34,531 nucleotides of DNA from Calditrichota bacterium (GCA_003818595.1 RPQV01000004.1:1-34531); one strand, 5' to 3'. Positions 23,857 to 33,080 are shown, counted from the stretch's first letter. Numbers and translations: made by a program. Notes: generated by a model from the sequence alone, not told the origin.

Positions 23857-26499
23857 ATGAGCCAATCGATGCAAGCACTTGTCTCTATCGAAATTTTAGA
23901 AGGGGTTCAACAAAATTTCATCCATCAGCATGGAGTGGGATTAAGTTTTTTTGATGAAAATCTGAAAGTTCTGACACGACATAATCTTAATCTACCGGCC
24001 TTGAAACACATTGAACCACGCCAGCAAAAGTTATTTCGTTTGTTTTTCAATCTGGAGAAAATGGATACATCCTTTTCCGCCAATCACCCGCGTCCCATTC
24101 ATCGTACTTTTTGCAAGGGACTCATTTTGCGCAGTATCGTTCCGCTGGTTTTCAAAGGAAAAATCCTCGGATACGGGTGTCTGCTGAGCTTCTCTCGAGA
24201 GATTGATTCGCTTAAAGATCAATCACTGTTAAGCAATTTAGAAATGATTGAAGACATGCCCGGACGCACCAATGAAATGCTGGATGTCCAGCCCCCTGAA
24301 CAATCGGAAAAACTCTCCATCACCCTCAATATGTTGGCAAACACACTTTATTTATTTTTTGAAGCCGGGCATGCACGCAAAAATCTACTCGAAGAGGAAA
24401 CCGATACCGCCGTAAATGACCAAGCCAAAGCGCTGGAGAGCAAAAACAATGAATTTGAGCAATCTGATAAGACGCCGACTCATCCAAGCGCTACAAAAGG
24501 TCTATTTTTCTGCAGCACTGCCGGATACATTTTTGACGCCATGCCGAATGCGGCTGATCTATTGGGGTATGCGGATTCCAGCGAACTATGCGATCTCTCA
24601 TTGGCAGATGATCTCCTGGCTAATGAAGAGGATAAAAACCATTTACGGAATCTTTTGATCAGCCATAATCACGACAAGATGACCGCCGTATTGATTCGAA
24701 AAAATCGCTCGACACTTCTGGCAGAACTTGAATTGCTGCCGCAAAAGGATGAACATGTTACGCTGGGATATGAATGCCACATCACTCTCTTGACGTCGGT
24801 CGCGGGATCGGGCTTTATGGAGGCTGCAGAAGATCAGTCGGCGATTGGTCTGATTACTGACTATATGCAGCAGAAGGAATATGCTCCATCAGTCGCCGAT
24901 GATCTATTGAACTGGGGCGATGAAACAAGCAAATCTCACCAGACACCCGCCTTGGAACCAGAAGAATGGACTCCATCTGGTTTATCCGGCAATGATCAAC
25001 TCCCCTTAAAAAACTTTTCCCAGTTTCTTGATATTATTCCAATGCCTCTGTTTGTAATTGACAAATGGGATTCCATAAAAATGTGGAACAAGGCGATGGA
25101 AAAGCTGCTGCACATACCTGGGATGTCGGTCATTGATACCCGTATGCTGAATTTAATTGTCAGTAACAGCCATCCCATGTGGATGCGCTGGAAGGAAGAA
25201 CTTTATTCTCTGACTGAACAAACGAGTTTCGAACCCAAAGCTCTTCTCCCATTGATCAGAAAAGATGCCTCTATTCTCCTCGCACGCATCCAACTCCATC
25301 AAATGAAATTAGACGACCGAGATTACATTACGGTTGTGATCGAAAATATCGAAAATGAAGAATTTCATAATCGCATACCAATCGAAAATCGTCCGCCCAA
25401 AAATGATCAAGAGCAACAAGATGTTGATCTTCAATTGCTGCGCACGCATTTTAAGCATGTCAGACATCAATTTTCAGATATTTCAGAGAAACTCGGCGAT
25501 AATATATCCAAAATTTATGTCGAGAGTCTAAGGAATGATGATCTCAAGAAAAAATATGGAGCGCTGCGACGCGTTGCAGACCTCTGCGCTCAAATTGACC
25601 GACAATTATCATTTTTCACCGGTGAGATCAAGCCAACCTTAAAGCCCTCGGATATCAACCATATCATCAGCGAGATCGGCCTGAGACTACAGCAATTTTT
25701 GCCGATCAATATTGAACTTCAAACCTTTTTCGATCATCAATTGCCGCAAATGGTGATCGATTCGGATATGATTATTCATGCTTTGGGCGCCCTCTGCAAA
25801 AACGCCATCGAAGCCATGCCCAATGGCGGAACATTGACCCTGGCGACAAGCAGAGAAACATCCGGCGTGCAGATCAAAATAACCGACACGGGCATTGGTT
25901 TTGCTCAGCACCTTTCACGAAGGATATTTCATCCTTTCTTTACGACCAAAGGGCATATTTTCGGCAAAGGATTGGGTTTAAGTGCAGCTTGGGGTATTGC
26001 TTCTCTGCATCATGCTGAAATTAAAATTGACAGTCGCCCAAGCCACGGGACAACCGTCATCCTGCAATTGCCGAATTTAAAGCCGCAGGCACAAAAATCA
26101 AACGCGGTATCAGGAAAATCGTCCGCCACTATTCTCGTTGTTGACGATGCGGAAGACATCGCAGAGGCAACCATGATGACCCTGAATCGTGCCGGTTATA
26201 ACACGCTGATGTGCACTGATTGCGAGCAGGTTGAAAAGCTGTTGACCTCTCCCCAGCAAAGAATCGATTTGGTCATACTGGATTACCACTTGGGAAAAAT
26301 GACGGGACTTGCCTGCGCTTCAGAGATCCTCAAACGTCGGCCGAATATCAGTATCCTCTTCTACAGCGGCACCGACGAAAATCCTGAGCTTGTGGCCTTT
26401 ATATCAAATCATAATGCAGCACATATTCGAAAACCCTGCAAATCGCAGGATCTCATCAATGAAATAGAAAGGCTTCTCCAGAGGAGGTCATCCAATTAG
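23857..26499 (+). CDS. Hybrid sensor histidine kinase with two PAS domains and a C-terminal receiver
   Basis: This 880-residue soluble kinase has an N-terminal PocR-like sensory domain (about 8-115, ending IVPLVFKGKILGYGCLLSFS), an acidic linker, a degenerate PAS (about 215-315) and a second PAS (about 387-500). The dimerisation region carries the likely phospho-acceptor H537 in VRHQFSD, a variant of the usual HDFNN. The ATPase domain has N649 (N box), DTGIGF (677-682), FHPFFTTK and GKGLGLS (703-709). The receiver (757-875) has D763/D764, phospho-acceptor D809 in LDYHLGK, and K859. There is no transmembrane segment, so it senses a cytoplasmic signal. No output regulator is adjacent. The start is weakly supported by a GGGAT sequence upstream. 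Confidence 0.9.
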   Translation: MSQSMQALVSIEILEGVQQNFIHQHGVGLSFFDENLKVLTRHNLNLPALKHIEPRQQKLFRLFFNLEKMDTSFSANHPRPIHRTFCKGLILRSIVPLVFKGKILGYGCLLSFSREIDSLKDQSLLSNLEMIEDMPGRTNEMLDVQPPEQSEKLSITLNMLANTLYLFFEAGHARKNLLEEETDTAVNDQAKALESKNNEFEQSDKTPTHPSATKGLFFCSTAGYIFDAMPNAADLLGYADSSELCDLSLADDLLANEEDKNHLRNLLISHNHDKMTAVLIRKNRSTLLAELELLPQKDEHVTLGYECHITLLTSVAGSGFMEAAEDQSAIGLITDYMQQKEYAPSVADDLLNWGDETSKSHQTPALEPEEWTPSGLSGNDQLPLKNFSQFLDIIPMPLFVIDKWDSIKMWNKAMEKLLHIPGMSVIDTRMLNLIVSNSHPMWMRWKEELYSLTEQTSFEPKALLPLIRKDASILLARIQLHQMKLDDRDYITVVIENIENEEFHNRIPIENRPPKNDQEQQDVDLQLLRTHFKHVRHQFSDISEKLGDNISKIYVESLRNDDLKKKYGALRRVADLCAQIDRQLSFFTGEIKPTLKPSDINHIISEIGLRLQQFLPINIELQTFFDHQLPQMVIDSDMIIHALGALCKNAIEAMPNGGTLTLATSRETSGVQIKITDTGIGFAQHLSRRIFHPFFTTKGHIFGKGLGLSAAWGIASLHHAEIKIDSRPSHGTTVILQLPNLKPQAQKSNAVSGKSSATILVVDDAEDIAEATMMTLNRAGYNTLMCTDCEQVEKLLTSPQQRIDLVILDYHLGKMTGLACASEILKRRPNISILFYSGTDENPELVAFISNHNAAHIRKPCKSQDLINEIERLLQRRSSN

Positions 26500-26583
26500 G
26501 TCGTGAATAAAACTCTTTGAACACAAAATAGATTGACTCGCCGTCGAATAAACTCTGCTACCCCTTATTACTGTTTCAACCGA

Positions 26584-27474
26584 TTAAAGTCGACCTGAAA
26601 ATTCCTTGCCATAAAATGAGCTGAACGCAATCATTTTATAAAGCAGCTTCGCCGCCGCAAAAGGAGAATTCCGATCATTTGCGGATGTCGACAGCTCGAC
26701 CATATCAAAACCGATGACCTGCTTACAGGTGAATATTTTTTCCAACAAATCCATCATCTCATCCCAATAAAATCCTCCAGGTTCCGGTGTCCCGGTGGAG
26801 GCGACGACGCTCCAATCCATCGCATCAACATCAAATGTGAGATAAACAGGGTCCGGGAGTTTCGACAATGCGTCATCCAAAGGAAACAGGCGACGACGAT
26901 AATCATGCATGGTGCAGACCATCATCTGCTCTTTGCTGATGGTCTCCGCTTCTTCAATAGACATGCTGCGGATGCCGATTTGGAGAGTATGCGGCGTCAT
27001 CTCGCGAATACGCGCTAATACAGAAGCATGGCTATAGATGCTCTTTTCATATTGGTGGCGTAAATCACCATGAGCATCAATTTGGATACATGAGATTGAA
27101 CCGTACTTTTCGTAAAATGCCCGAAAAGCGCCGCTGCTGATTGAATGATCGCCACCGACTAAAACGGGTATTTTATGATGCTGCAGTATGTCATTTGTCT
27201 TTTCAAAGACAATTTGATGCATACGCGCATGATCCGTAGAAATGGGCGTCGGTTCTGCCGTTACTATACCGACTTGATGAGGGCAACATTTCAATACTTC
27301 ATCATAAAATTCCAAGTATTCAGAAGCGTCCAGGAGAGCATCAGGTGCTGATGCTGTGCCATGACCATATGACACCGCCCCTTCATATGGAACTGGTAAA
27401 ATGACATATTTTGCCCGTTCCCATTGGGCAAATTCATTTTCGCTGCCCAAAAATTGTCGATTATTCATCTTCAT
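26584..27474 (-). CDS. speB: Agmatinase (ureohydrolase family)
   Basis: This 296-residue manganese ureohydrolase converts agmatine to putrescine and urea. All metal ligands are present: H110 in GGDHS, D133, H135 and D137 in DAHGDLR, and D215 and D217 in FDVDAMD. The TGTPEPGG loop (227-234) is typical of agmatinase rather than arginase. It is the last gene of the operon and its ATG overlaps the stop of the DHS-like gene (ATGA); a second Met two codons in could also be used, and no strong Shine-Dalgarno is seen, so coupling is likely. With the upstream arginine decarboxylase it completes arginine-to-putrescine conversion. Confidence 0.92.
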   Translation of the reverse strand: MKMNNRQFLGSENEFAQWERAKYVILPVPYEGAVSYGHGTASAPDALLDASEYLEFYDEVLKCCPHQVGIVTAEPTPISTDHARMHQIVFEKTNDILQHHKIPVLVGGDHSISSGAFRAFYEKYGSISCIQIDAHGDLRHQYEKSIYSHASVLARIREMTPHTLQIGIRSMSIEEAETISKEQMMVCTMHDYRRRLFPLDDALSKLPDPVYLTFDVDAMDWSVVASTGTPEPGGFYWDEMMDLLEKIFTCKQVIGFDMVELSTSANDRNSPFAAAKLLYKMIAFSSFYGKEFSGRL

Positions 27475-28544
27475 CGGGCGTTTTCCAAATTTTTGCTGAA
27501 CCGCGGCATCTCATTGACAAACCGCTTGGGCTCTCTGATCGAACATTCATTCAAAACAAAAGCTGCCAGCAAAGGGAATATAATACTGTACTCTCCCCAT
27601 ATCTGTACCAATTTATCTTCATCAGCTTGTTTATACTTACCCCACGTTACCGCCTCGGCGAAGGTGCAGCTCGATAAGCTGCCTTCGCGCTCAACAGCCG
27701 TGGTGATTTGTAAGCCGCGTTCAGCACCTTCAAAAGTAATGCCCAAAATCTGACTGATGGTTGGCCCGGTCTGTTGAATAAAGTTTTTAGGGCCTCCGCC
27801 GCCTAATTCCACAAAGCCTGTTTGTGGATTCGAAAAAGTGATGGCTGCGGAGGAAAAGATATCCTGTTGTCCCGAAAGAACGATCGGATATCCCTCGCGA
27901 TCCGTACGCGCCAAATTCATTGCAATGGAGTGATTTGATAATGAATCCCAAAATAGGGGTATGCCCGAGCGTGCAGCAGCTGCCACATAACTGTGTTGAG
28001 GCTTGGGGGCTTTCTCGTCAACCCATCGACCAAGATGATAATTGAACTCCCAGCTGGAAAGGCTATTCCGAGAAAGCACATCATGTTTTTCTCTCACAAA
28101 TTGACGAATGAGTTCATCCTGAGCTTCAAGAGTCTCTTTTTCTCTAATCCCAATATCATATATACGCGTATCCCCTAAACGACGTAGCAGATTGTCATCC
28201 GTATGCGGATTAATCGCTTTCACCGGCAAGCCGAAGGCAAAATGCAGGTCATGGTATACCTGCGCTCCAGTTGAGCAGATGACATCGATGAAACCTGCTT
28301 CAATGAGAGAAATGATTTGACCGCCCATCCCACCGGCGACACCGGCGCCTGCTATACCCAGCCAAATGGCGTCGTCCGATTCGATCATTCGCCGGAGCAA
28401 ATGCGCGCCGCGCGCGACAACGCGCGCCTCAAAAGATGTTGCACCCATGAGACTAATCAATTCTGATATCGTCATTCCTTTTGTCAGGGTGACAGGCAGG
28501 ATATCTGGAGCACCTTCAAAATATGAGGTCGTTTTATGAGGCAT
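27471..28544 (-). CDS. Deoxyhypusine synthase-like protein (possible homospermidine/aminobutyl transferase)
   Basis: This 357-residue protein has the deoxyhypusine synthase fold signature: an NAD-binding core around IAGAGVAGGMGG (64-75) and STGAQVYHDLHFAFG (91-105), and a Lys in ELGGGGPKNF (K253) at the place of the catalytic Lys of eukaryotic DHS. Bacteria lack eIF5A, so members of this family in bacteria use the aminobutyl chemistry for other acceptors, in some cases making homospermidine; which reaction occurs here is inference. It lies between pyruvoyl arginine decarboxylase and agmatinase in one operon, strongly implying polyamine metabolism. AAAGGAT lies at good spacing before the ATG. 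The 15-nt gap to the upstream gene also supports co-transcription. Confidence 0.85.
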   Translation of the reverse strand: MPHKTTSYFEGAPDILPVTLTKGMTISELISLMGATSFEARVVARGAHLLRRMIESDDAIWLGIAGAGVAGGMGGQIISLIEAGFIDVICSTGAQVYHDLHFAFGLPVKAINPHTDDNLLRRLGDTRIYDIGIREKETLEAQDELIRQFVREKHDVLSRNSLSSWEFNYHLGRWVDEKAPKPQHSYVAAAARSGIPLFWDSLSNHSIAMNLARTDREGYPIVLSGQQDIFSSAAITFSNPQTGFVELGGGGPKNFIQQTGPTISQILGITFEGAERGLQITTAVEREGSLSSCTFAEAVTWGKYKQADEDKLVQIWGEYSIIFPLLAAFVLNECSIREPKRFVNEMPRFSKNLENAR

Positions 28545-28559
28545 GAAATAATCCTTTAA

Positions 28560-29117
28560 TCAATCGAGAAGCATAACGGCCATGGCGACGACTGTCGTGT
28601 ACAAGCCGTCTTTATGGCCTCGCGCAGTTTGGGCAATACTTCGACTCACGAATTGATTCTTATGATCAACCTTATACAGCTTTTTTCGCTCATCCCAAGC
28701 CTGTTCCGGATCGAGGTCAATACCCAATGTAGAAGCGAGCATTGTAGCGGCAAGGTCCTCGGCAAAATCAGCTGCTTTTTGCTGAGTATGGCCGAAGGCG
28801 TGATGTTCGCTGATGTAGCCGTATTGTTCTTTATCTTTTGGTTGCGCCAGACCGATAGCGGCAGATAAAATCCTGCCCGGTTCATTGGTACACATACGCG
28901 CCATCACAACAAAGGTTATTTGACCCGGTTTTAGCAGCTGGACCCCTTCCTCCTTGGAAATAATTTTGCAGCTGGGAGGGAAAATGCTGGATACGGTTAC
29001 CAAGTTGCAGATTTCAGTTCCTGCCGATCTGAGAGCCAATTCAAAGCTTTGTAATTCATTTTTATGATTGCCAACCCCTTTGGTAAAAAACATGCGTTTG
29101 GGCACTTGTTTATTCAA
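28560..29117 (-). CDS. pdaD: Pyruvoyl-dependent arginine decarboxylase
   Basis: This 185-residue proenzyme decarboxylates arginine to agmatine. Self-cleavage between S43 and S44 in TVSSIFPP should give a small beta chain and an alpha chain capped by a pyruvoyl group from S44. The conserved CTNEPGR segment, with its catalytic-region glutamate, and EHHAFG are present. The start is TTG at 29117, with AGGAGG nine bases upstream; the nearby GTG is out of frame and hits a stop. It is the first enzyme of the pdaD / DHS-like / speB operon and is preceded by a likely promoter (29193-29221). Pyruvoyl rather than PLP chemistry is common in archaea and some bacterial phyla. Confidence 0.92.
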   Translation of the reverse strand: MNKQVPKRMFFTKGVGNHKNELQSFELALRSAGTEICNLVTVSSIFPPSCKIISKEEGVQLLKPGQITFVVMARMCTNEPGRILSAAIGLAQPKDKEQYGYISEHHAFGHTQQKAADFAEDLAATMLASTLGIDLDPEQAWDERKKLYKVDHKNQFVSRSIAQTARGHKDGLYTTVVAMAVMLLD

Positions 29118-29192
29118 CTCACAAATCCTCCTGACATTTAAAAACCGTTAATTTTTATGGAACTCAATGTATTAAAAAGTTAAAAAATACAC

Positions 29193-29221
29193 AAAGTATT
29201 ATTTAGAATTTCATTTATCAA
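29193..29221 (-). promoter_or_regulatory. Possible internal promoter of the polyamine operon
   Basis: On the minus strand TTGATA (29216-29221) and TACTTT (29193-29198) are separated by 17 nt. The -35 includes the TGA stop codon of the membrane protein gene. The pdaD TTG is about 75 nt downstream. Confidence 0.45.
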
Positions 29222-29757
29222 GGAATTGAAAACCGTCGGTGAAGCAGTTCAACAAACAGCAAAGCCGCTATGCCGCCGATCAATGCAGTAGCAAATTGCG
29301 GCGCCGCCATCATCAAGATCAAAGCTTTTGGAAGCTGGGCAGAGATCAGGAGCGGAACAATGAAACGAGCAGCAGCATAAAGTATCGTCATCTTGAGCAG
29401 ACTCGCTATCAACAATCCCAGCCAGGCTGTAAACGTAAAGAGAGATTCGACCTGCCGGCCTTTGCCGGAAAAACGTCGAAATACGGTAAACGCTAAAACA
29501 AAGCCCGCATTAGCCAACACAATGAAGGGGATCATGGGGGCGAGTGGCGGCGGCAGTTGACCGCGAAGAGCCGCCAGAATGGGTGTGAACAAACCCAAAA
29601 TGACCCCCGCCCCTGGATTGATGATCAATGAGGTGATGATCAGCATCATGTTAATTAACGGACCTGTAAAAGGTTGAGGCAAGCCCATCATTTCGATGGA
29701 AAGTGTCAACGCAGTCAAAAAAACAAAACGTGTCAAGGATCGAGTGGATGGTTTCAT
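29218..29757 (-). CDS. Membrane protein resembling an ECF transporter S component
   Basis: This 179-residue protein is almost wholly hydrophobic, with about five to six membrane helices. Runs such as LINMMLIITSLIINPGAGVILGLFTPILAAL and PPLAPMIPFIVLANAGFVLAF, with small-residue-rich turns, resemble ECF S components (substrate-capture subunits) and a group of similar proteins often mis-named iron hydrogenase. The substrate cannot be told from sequence. AGGAAA precedes the ATG and a promoter lies at 29783-29810. It is the gene just upstream of the polyamine operon on the same strand (100-nt gap), so a link to arginine or polyamine-related uptake is possible but unproven. The only EcfA-like gene in the window is at 23004-23783. 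Confidence 0.6.
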   Translation of the reverse strand: MKPSTRSLTRFVFLTALTLSIEMMGLPQPFTGPLINMMLIITSLIINPGAGVILGLFTPILAALRGQLPPPLAPMIPFIVLANAGFVLAFTVFRRFSGKGRQVESLFTFTAWLGLLIASLLKMTILYAAARFIVPLLISAQLPKALILMMAAPQFATALIGGIAALLFVELLHRRFSIP

Positions 29758-29782
29758 TCAATTTCCTAAAAAAATGATGCGA

Positions 29783-29810
29783 ATATTAACGCAAAAAAAA
29801 TTAAAATCAA
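29783..29810 (-). promoter_or_regulatory. Possible promoter of the S-component-like gene
   Basis: On the minus strand TTGATT (29805-29810) and TAATAT (29783-29788) are separated by 16 nt. The predicted start lies about 20 nt before the ATG of the membrane protein. Confidence 0.45.
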
Positions 29811-29822
29811 ATGAATTTTATC

Positions 29823-29850
29823 TTGATGAAATTGGTTTATTGAATATATT
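29823..29850 (+). promoter_or_regulatory. Promoter of the trypsin-like peptidase operon
   Basis: TTGATG (29823-29828) and TATATT (29845-29850) are separated by 16 nt. The predicted start near 29857 lies downstream of the ATG at 29854, which argues for the second ATG (29887) as the true start of the peptidase. Confidence 0.5.
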
Positions 29851-29886
29851 ACAATGAATTTTGACAAATTAAGTTGGGAGGTCAGT

Positions 29887-30897
29887 ATGGCTGACATGGA
29901 ATTTATTTCTCAGATGCGTGTAAAAACGCAAAAATCGCTTTTAAAAAAAGCAAATGTTATCGGGGTAGGGATTGGATTCAAAGAAACTGAAGGAAAAATG
30001 ACTACTGATTTATCTCTGAAGGTGCTGGTTGTCGAGAAACTCCCCATATCTGCTTTGGCTGCGCAGGATTTAGTGCCCAAGGAGCTGAACGGCGTCAAAA
30101 CAGACGTGACATATGTCGGAAGAATCCACGCCCTGCAAAGTCCGACCGCAAGACATCGACCCGCATTTCCCGGTATCAGCATCGGACATTATGCAATCAC
30201 TGCAGGAACATTTGGAGTCGTGGTTCGCGATCGACAAACCAACGAACGACTTATCCTGTCCAATAATCACGTCCTCGCAAACGGTAACAATGCCTCACCT
30301 GGCGATTCTATCATCCAGCCCGGAGCTGCTGACGGCGGTCGCACACCTCGGGACAGAATTGCGGATCTGTCCCGATTTGTGAAAATACAGTTTAAAGGAG
30401 ACGGTGGTGGAAATGGCGGATCGAGTTGCCCTTTCGCTCGATTTACTGCTTCGTTTCTGAATGTCATTGCCTCACTATTCCGCTCAAAAAGCCGCATGAC
30501 TGTAGTACAGGCTGACGGTCTCAATCTTGTCGATGCCGCCGTTGCCAAGCCGATCAGTGAGGATATTATCACCGAAGAGATATTAAAAATAGGACAGGTC
30601 AGCGGGAGCGCGGAAGCAAAAATCGGCATGAAGGTGCGCAAAAGCGGGCGGACAACAGGTTATACAGAGGGCGAAATTACCGTCTTGGACACCACCATTG
30701 AAGTGGGCTATGGCGGTCAAGTTGCCATGTTCGAACATCAAATATTGGCAAGCGGAATGTCTGAACCTGGTGACTCGGGTTCCTTGATCGTAGATCAACA
30801 AAATCACGCAGTCGGGCTGCTGTTCGCCGGATCTGCAAATGTGACCGTTTTGAATCCAATAGCAGCTGTGCTCACAGCGCTGAACATCACACTCTAG
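29887..30897 (+). CDS. Trypsin-fold serine peptidase, NAL1-like type
   Basis: This 336-residue protein has a chymotrypsin-fold catalytic domain with the triad H128 in LSNNHVL, D216 in VDAAVA and S297 in EPGDSGS. The surroundings ADGGRTPRDRIADL and VRKSGRTTGYTEGEI resemble a bacterial group related to plant NAL1-type peptidases; this assignment is by memory. A Gly/Ser-rich insert with a hydrophobic helix lies at about 170-200. An N-terminal domain (1-90) of unknown type precedes. No signal peptide is seen, so it probably acts in the cytoplasm. ATG 29887 is preferred over 29854 because GGGAGG lies five bases before it and because of the promoter position. It is followed after 8 nt by a sensor kinase gene. 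Confidence 0.82.
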   Translation: MADMEFISQMRVKTQKSLLKKANVIGVGIGFKETEGKMTTDLSLKVLVVEKLPISALAAQDLVPKELNGVKTDVTYVGRIHALQSPTARHRPAFPGISIGHYAITAGTFGVVVRDRQTNERLILSNNHVLANGNNASPGDSIIQPGAADGGRTPRDRIADLSRFVKIQFKGDGGGNGGSSCPFARFTASFLNVIASLFRSKSRMTVVQADGLNLVDAAVAKPISEDIITEEILKIGQVSGSAEAKIGMKVRKSGRTTGYTEGEITVLDTTIEVGYGGQVAMFEHQILASGMSEPGDSGSLIVDQQNHAVGLLFAGSANVTVLNPIAAVLTALNITL

Positions 30898-30905
30898 TAA
30901 TCATT

Positions 30906-33080
30906 ATGTCGCTCTTTGATTTACTGACTGTCGTCGGTTTTGGTTTTGGTACAGCTCTTACCATTATATTATTTTCTCTTTCGATGCAAAGGATGCCGAA
31001 GCGTCCCGTTGATATTGCTTTCGGCATCCTCTTTCTCGCTTTTATCTTCTGGTTCGGCAGCAACTTTATTGCGGTATTGGTCAATTTCCTGATGGGGTCG
31101 GTCGCCCGACCTGAGATCAATGTTCTGCTGCTTCTCGCGTATTTAGGACTTTGCATTACTCCGTCTTCTCTGCTGCACATCCAGATTGCCAGTCTGCTGA
31201 ACTCAGGCCAACTGGAGAGCCGCCTCAGCAAGCGTCACATTTTAATTTTATCATCACTTTACATTCCTGCAGTCATTTTTATCATATTATACGCTTCTCA
31301 ATTTTTCTCCCTGACCAACGCAACCCCGGGTAAAAGTCATCTCATCAGCACGCCTTTTATCATTTGGATGCTTATCAGTATGACCGCATCAGCAGCTTTT
31401 TCCGAAAAGTTGATAAAAATATTGGAACACGTAGCTGACCGAAGATTTTATCGGGACATGACCTATGTCCTGTCATTCATTGGACTGGGCGTTGTTTTTA
31501 TCTATATCTTTTCATTCCATCGCCTTCCATATATCGGCCCCTATCTCGATCTAATCATGCTGCTTTCTCCAGCCTTGCCAATGGGAGTGTTACTCTATTA
31601 TGTCTATCGCTACAATTTTTATCGGCTGATCGTCAAACCCAGTCTGGTCTATTCCATCTTATATGGACTCTTCATGGCCGTCTACTTGCTGGGAATTCGC
31701 CGGGTGGGAGAATATCTGCGACAATTCCCCGAGATCAATGCTGATCTCATTGAAGGACTTTTGCTCATCGCTCTGGTTTTTGCATTTCAACCCTTCCGCT
31801 CCGCTTTTCATAGACAACTCGACAAATTATTTTTCAAGGATCGTTATTATTATCAACAGTTCCTGCGTGAATTGTCTGACAGCATTAGCAGTATTGTCGA
31901 CCTTGAAGAATTGATGCAGGCGATCCGAAAATCATTGATCCAAACACTGCAAGTGAGAGAATGCATCATCGTCATTTTTACCGTCGATAATGATCAGGCA
32001 GAAATAATCAAATCAACTGGCCACGGTCACGTCAGCGATCTTCAATTGCTCATCAACGCGGTCCAGGCGACAGCTCACTTTAGATTGCGTCGTCAAATCC
32101 ATGATCATCGAGTTATGGCCGCACTACGCATCAATCAATTGACCTTGGCAGTACCGATCAACTATCAGGAACAATTGCATGGCCTGATTTGCCTGGAACA
32201 AAAAGAGAGCGGAAATGTCTTTTCCGATGAGGAATTGGATGTACTTCAGACTTTTTCAAATCAAATTGGACTCGCTTTTGAAAATGCGCGATTGGTGCAG
32301 GAGCGTTTGGAACTCATCGGTCGAATTTATCAGAGCGAAAAACTCTACTCTCTCGGACAATTGGCAACCACCCTTTCTCATGAAATCAAAAATCCTTTGT
32401 CATCGATTAAAACGATCATTCAAGTGCTCCATGAAAAAGCAGAAGGAGAAGAAAAGACCGATCTTTCGCTCGTTCTTGATGAAATTCTCCGCCTGCAGGC
32501 CATTACAGGAAAACTGCTCAGCTTCGCACGGCCGGCTGGCACAAACATAGAAAGACTTTACGTGCAAAAGATCATCCAGGATGTTGCCGCCTTGCTGCAG
32601 CATCAGGCAAAGCAGGCCAAAATCAGCCTACAGCTTTTTCTGGATTCAGTTCCCCCGATCGAGGCAAAACCTCAGGCGATTCGGGAAATAGTTTATAATC
32701 TCATGTTAAACGCCATTCAGAGTATCCCATCCCAAGGGGAAGTAGATGTCTTTTTGAAAATTGTTTATTTAAACATGGAACCCAGGTTTCAATTATTCAA
32801 GAAGCACCCTCTGCCCTCGTCCATACTCAAATTAGAAGTCAAAGATACCGGATCGGGAATTGCTCCTGAAATGATTGGTAAAATTTTTGATCCTTTTTAC
32901 ACCTTAAAAACCAAGGGTACTGGGCTGGGCTTGACAATTGTCAAAAGAAATGTCGAAGAGTTGGGAGCAAGCATTGAGGTCGAGAGTACCTTGGGCAAAG
33001 GTTCAACGTTTACTGTTAATATTCCATTGAATAATGATCAACAGGATTCTTATGCAAAAATGCAAAATCCTCATCGTTGA
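30906..33080 (+). CDS. Membrane-bound sensor histidine kinase with GAF domain
   Basis: This 724-residue kinase has about seven or eight N-terminal transmembrane helices (roughly 5-295) of the kind found in membrane-embedded sensors, then a GAF domain (about 318-465). HisKA follows with phospho-acceptor H492 in LSHEIKNPL, then HATPase with N602 (N box, NLMLNAIQSI), DTGSGI (647-652), FDPFYTLK and GTGLGL (671-676). The signal is unknown; it may be membrane-associated or lipophilic. No Shine-Dalgarno is visible before ATG 30906, which lies 8 nt after the peptidase stop, so translation may depend on coupling. It overlaps the downstream NtrC-type regulator, its likely partner, by 29 nt. Confidence 0.9.
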   Translation: MSLFDLLTVVGFGFGTALTIILFSLSMQRMPKRPVDIAFGILFLAFIFWFGSNFIAVLVNFLMGSVARPEINVLLLLAYLGLCITPSSLLHIQIASLLNSGQLESRLSKRHILILSSLYIPAVIFIILYASQFFSLTNATPGKSHLISTPFIIWMLISMTASAAFSEKLIKILEHVADRRFYRDMTYVLSFIGLGVVFIYIFSFHRLPYIGPYLDLIMLLSPALPMGVLLYYVYRYNFYRLIVKPSLVYSILYGLFMAVYLLGIRRVGEYLRQFPEINADLIEGLLLIALVFAFQPFRSAFHRQLDKLFFKDRYYYQQFLRELSDSISSIVDLEELMQAIRKSLIQTLQVRECIIVIFTVDNDQAEIIKSTGHGHVSDLQLLINAVQATAHFRLRRQIHDHRVMAALRINQLTLAVPINYQEQLHGLICLEQKESGNVFSDEELDVLQTFSNQIGLAFENARLVQERLELIGRIYQSEKLYSLGQLATTLSHEIKNPLSSIKTIIQVLHEKAEGEEKTDLSLVLDEILRLQAITGKLLSFARPAGTNIERLYVQKIIQDVAALLQHQAKQAKISLQLFLDSVPPIEAKPQAIREIVYNLMLNAIQSIPSQGEVDVFLKIVYLNMEPRFQLFKKHPLPSSILKLEVKDTGSGIAPEMIGKIFDPFYTLKTKGTGLGLTIVKRNVEELGASIEVESTLGKGSTFTVNIPLNNDQQDSYAKMQNPHR

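Noticed and set aside
29854..29886. Upstream ATG for the trypsin-like peptidase
   Set aside because: It lies at or before the predicted transcription start, while ATG 29887 has GGGAGG at five bases.
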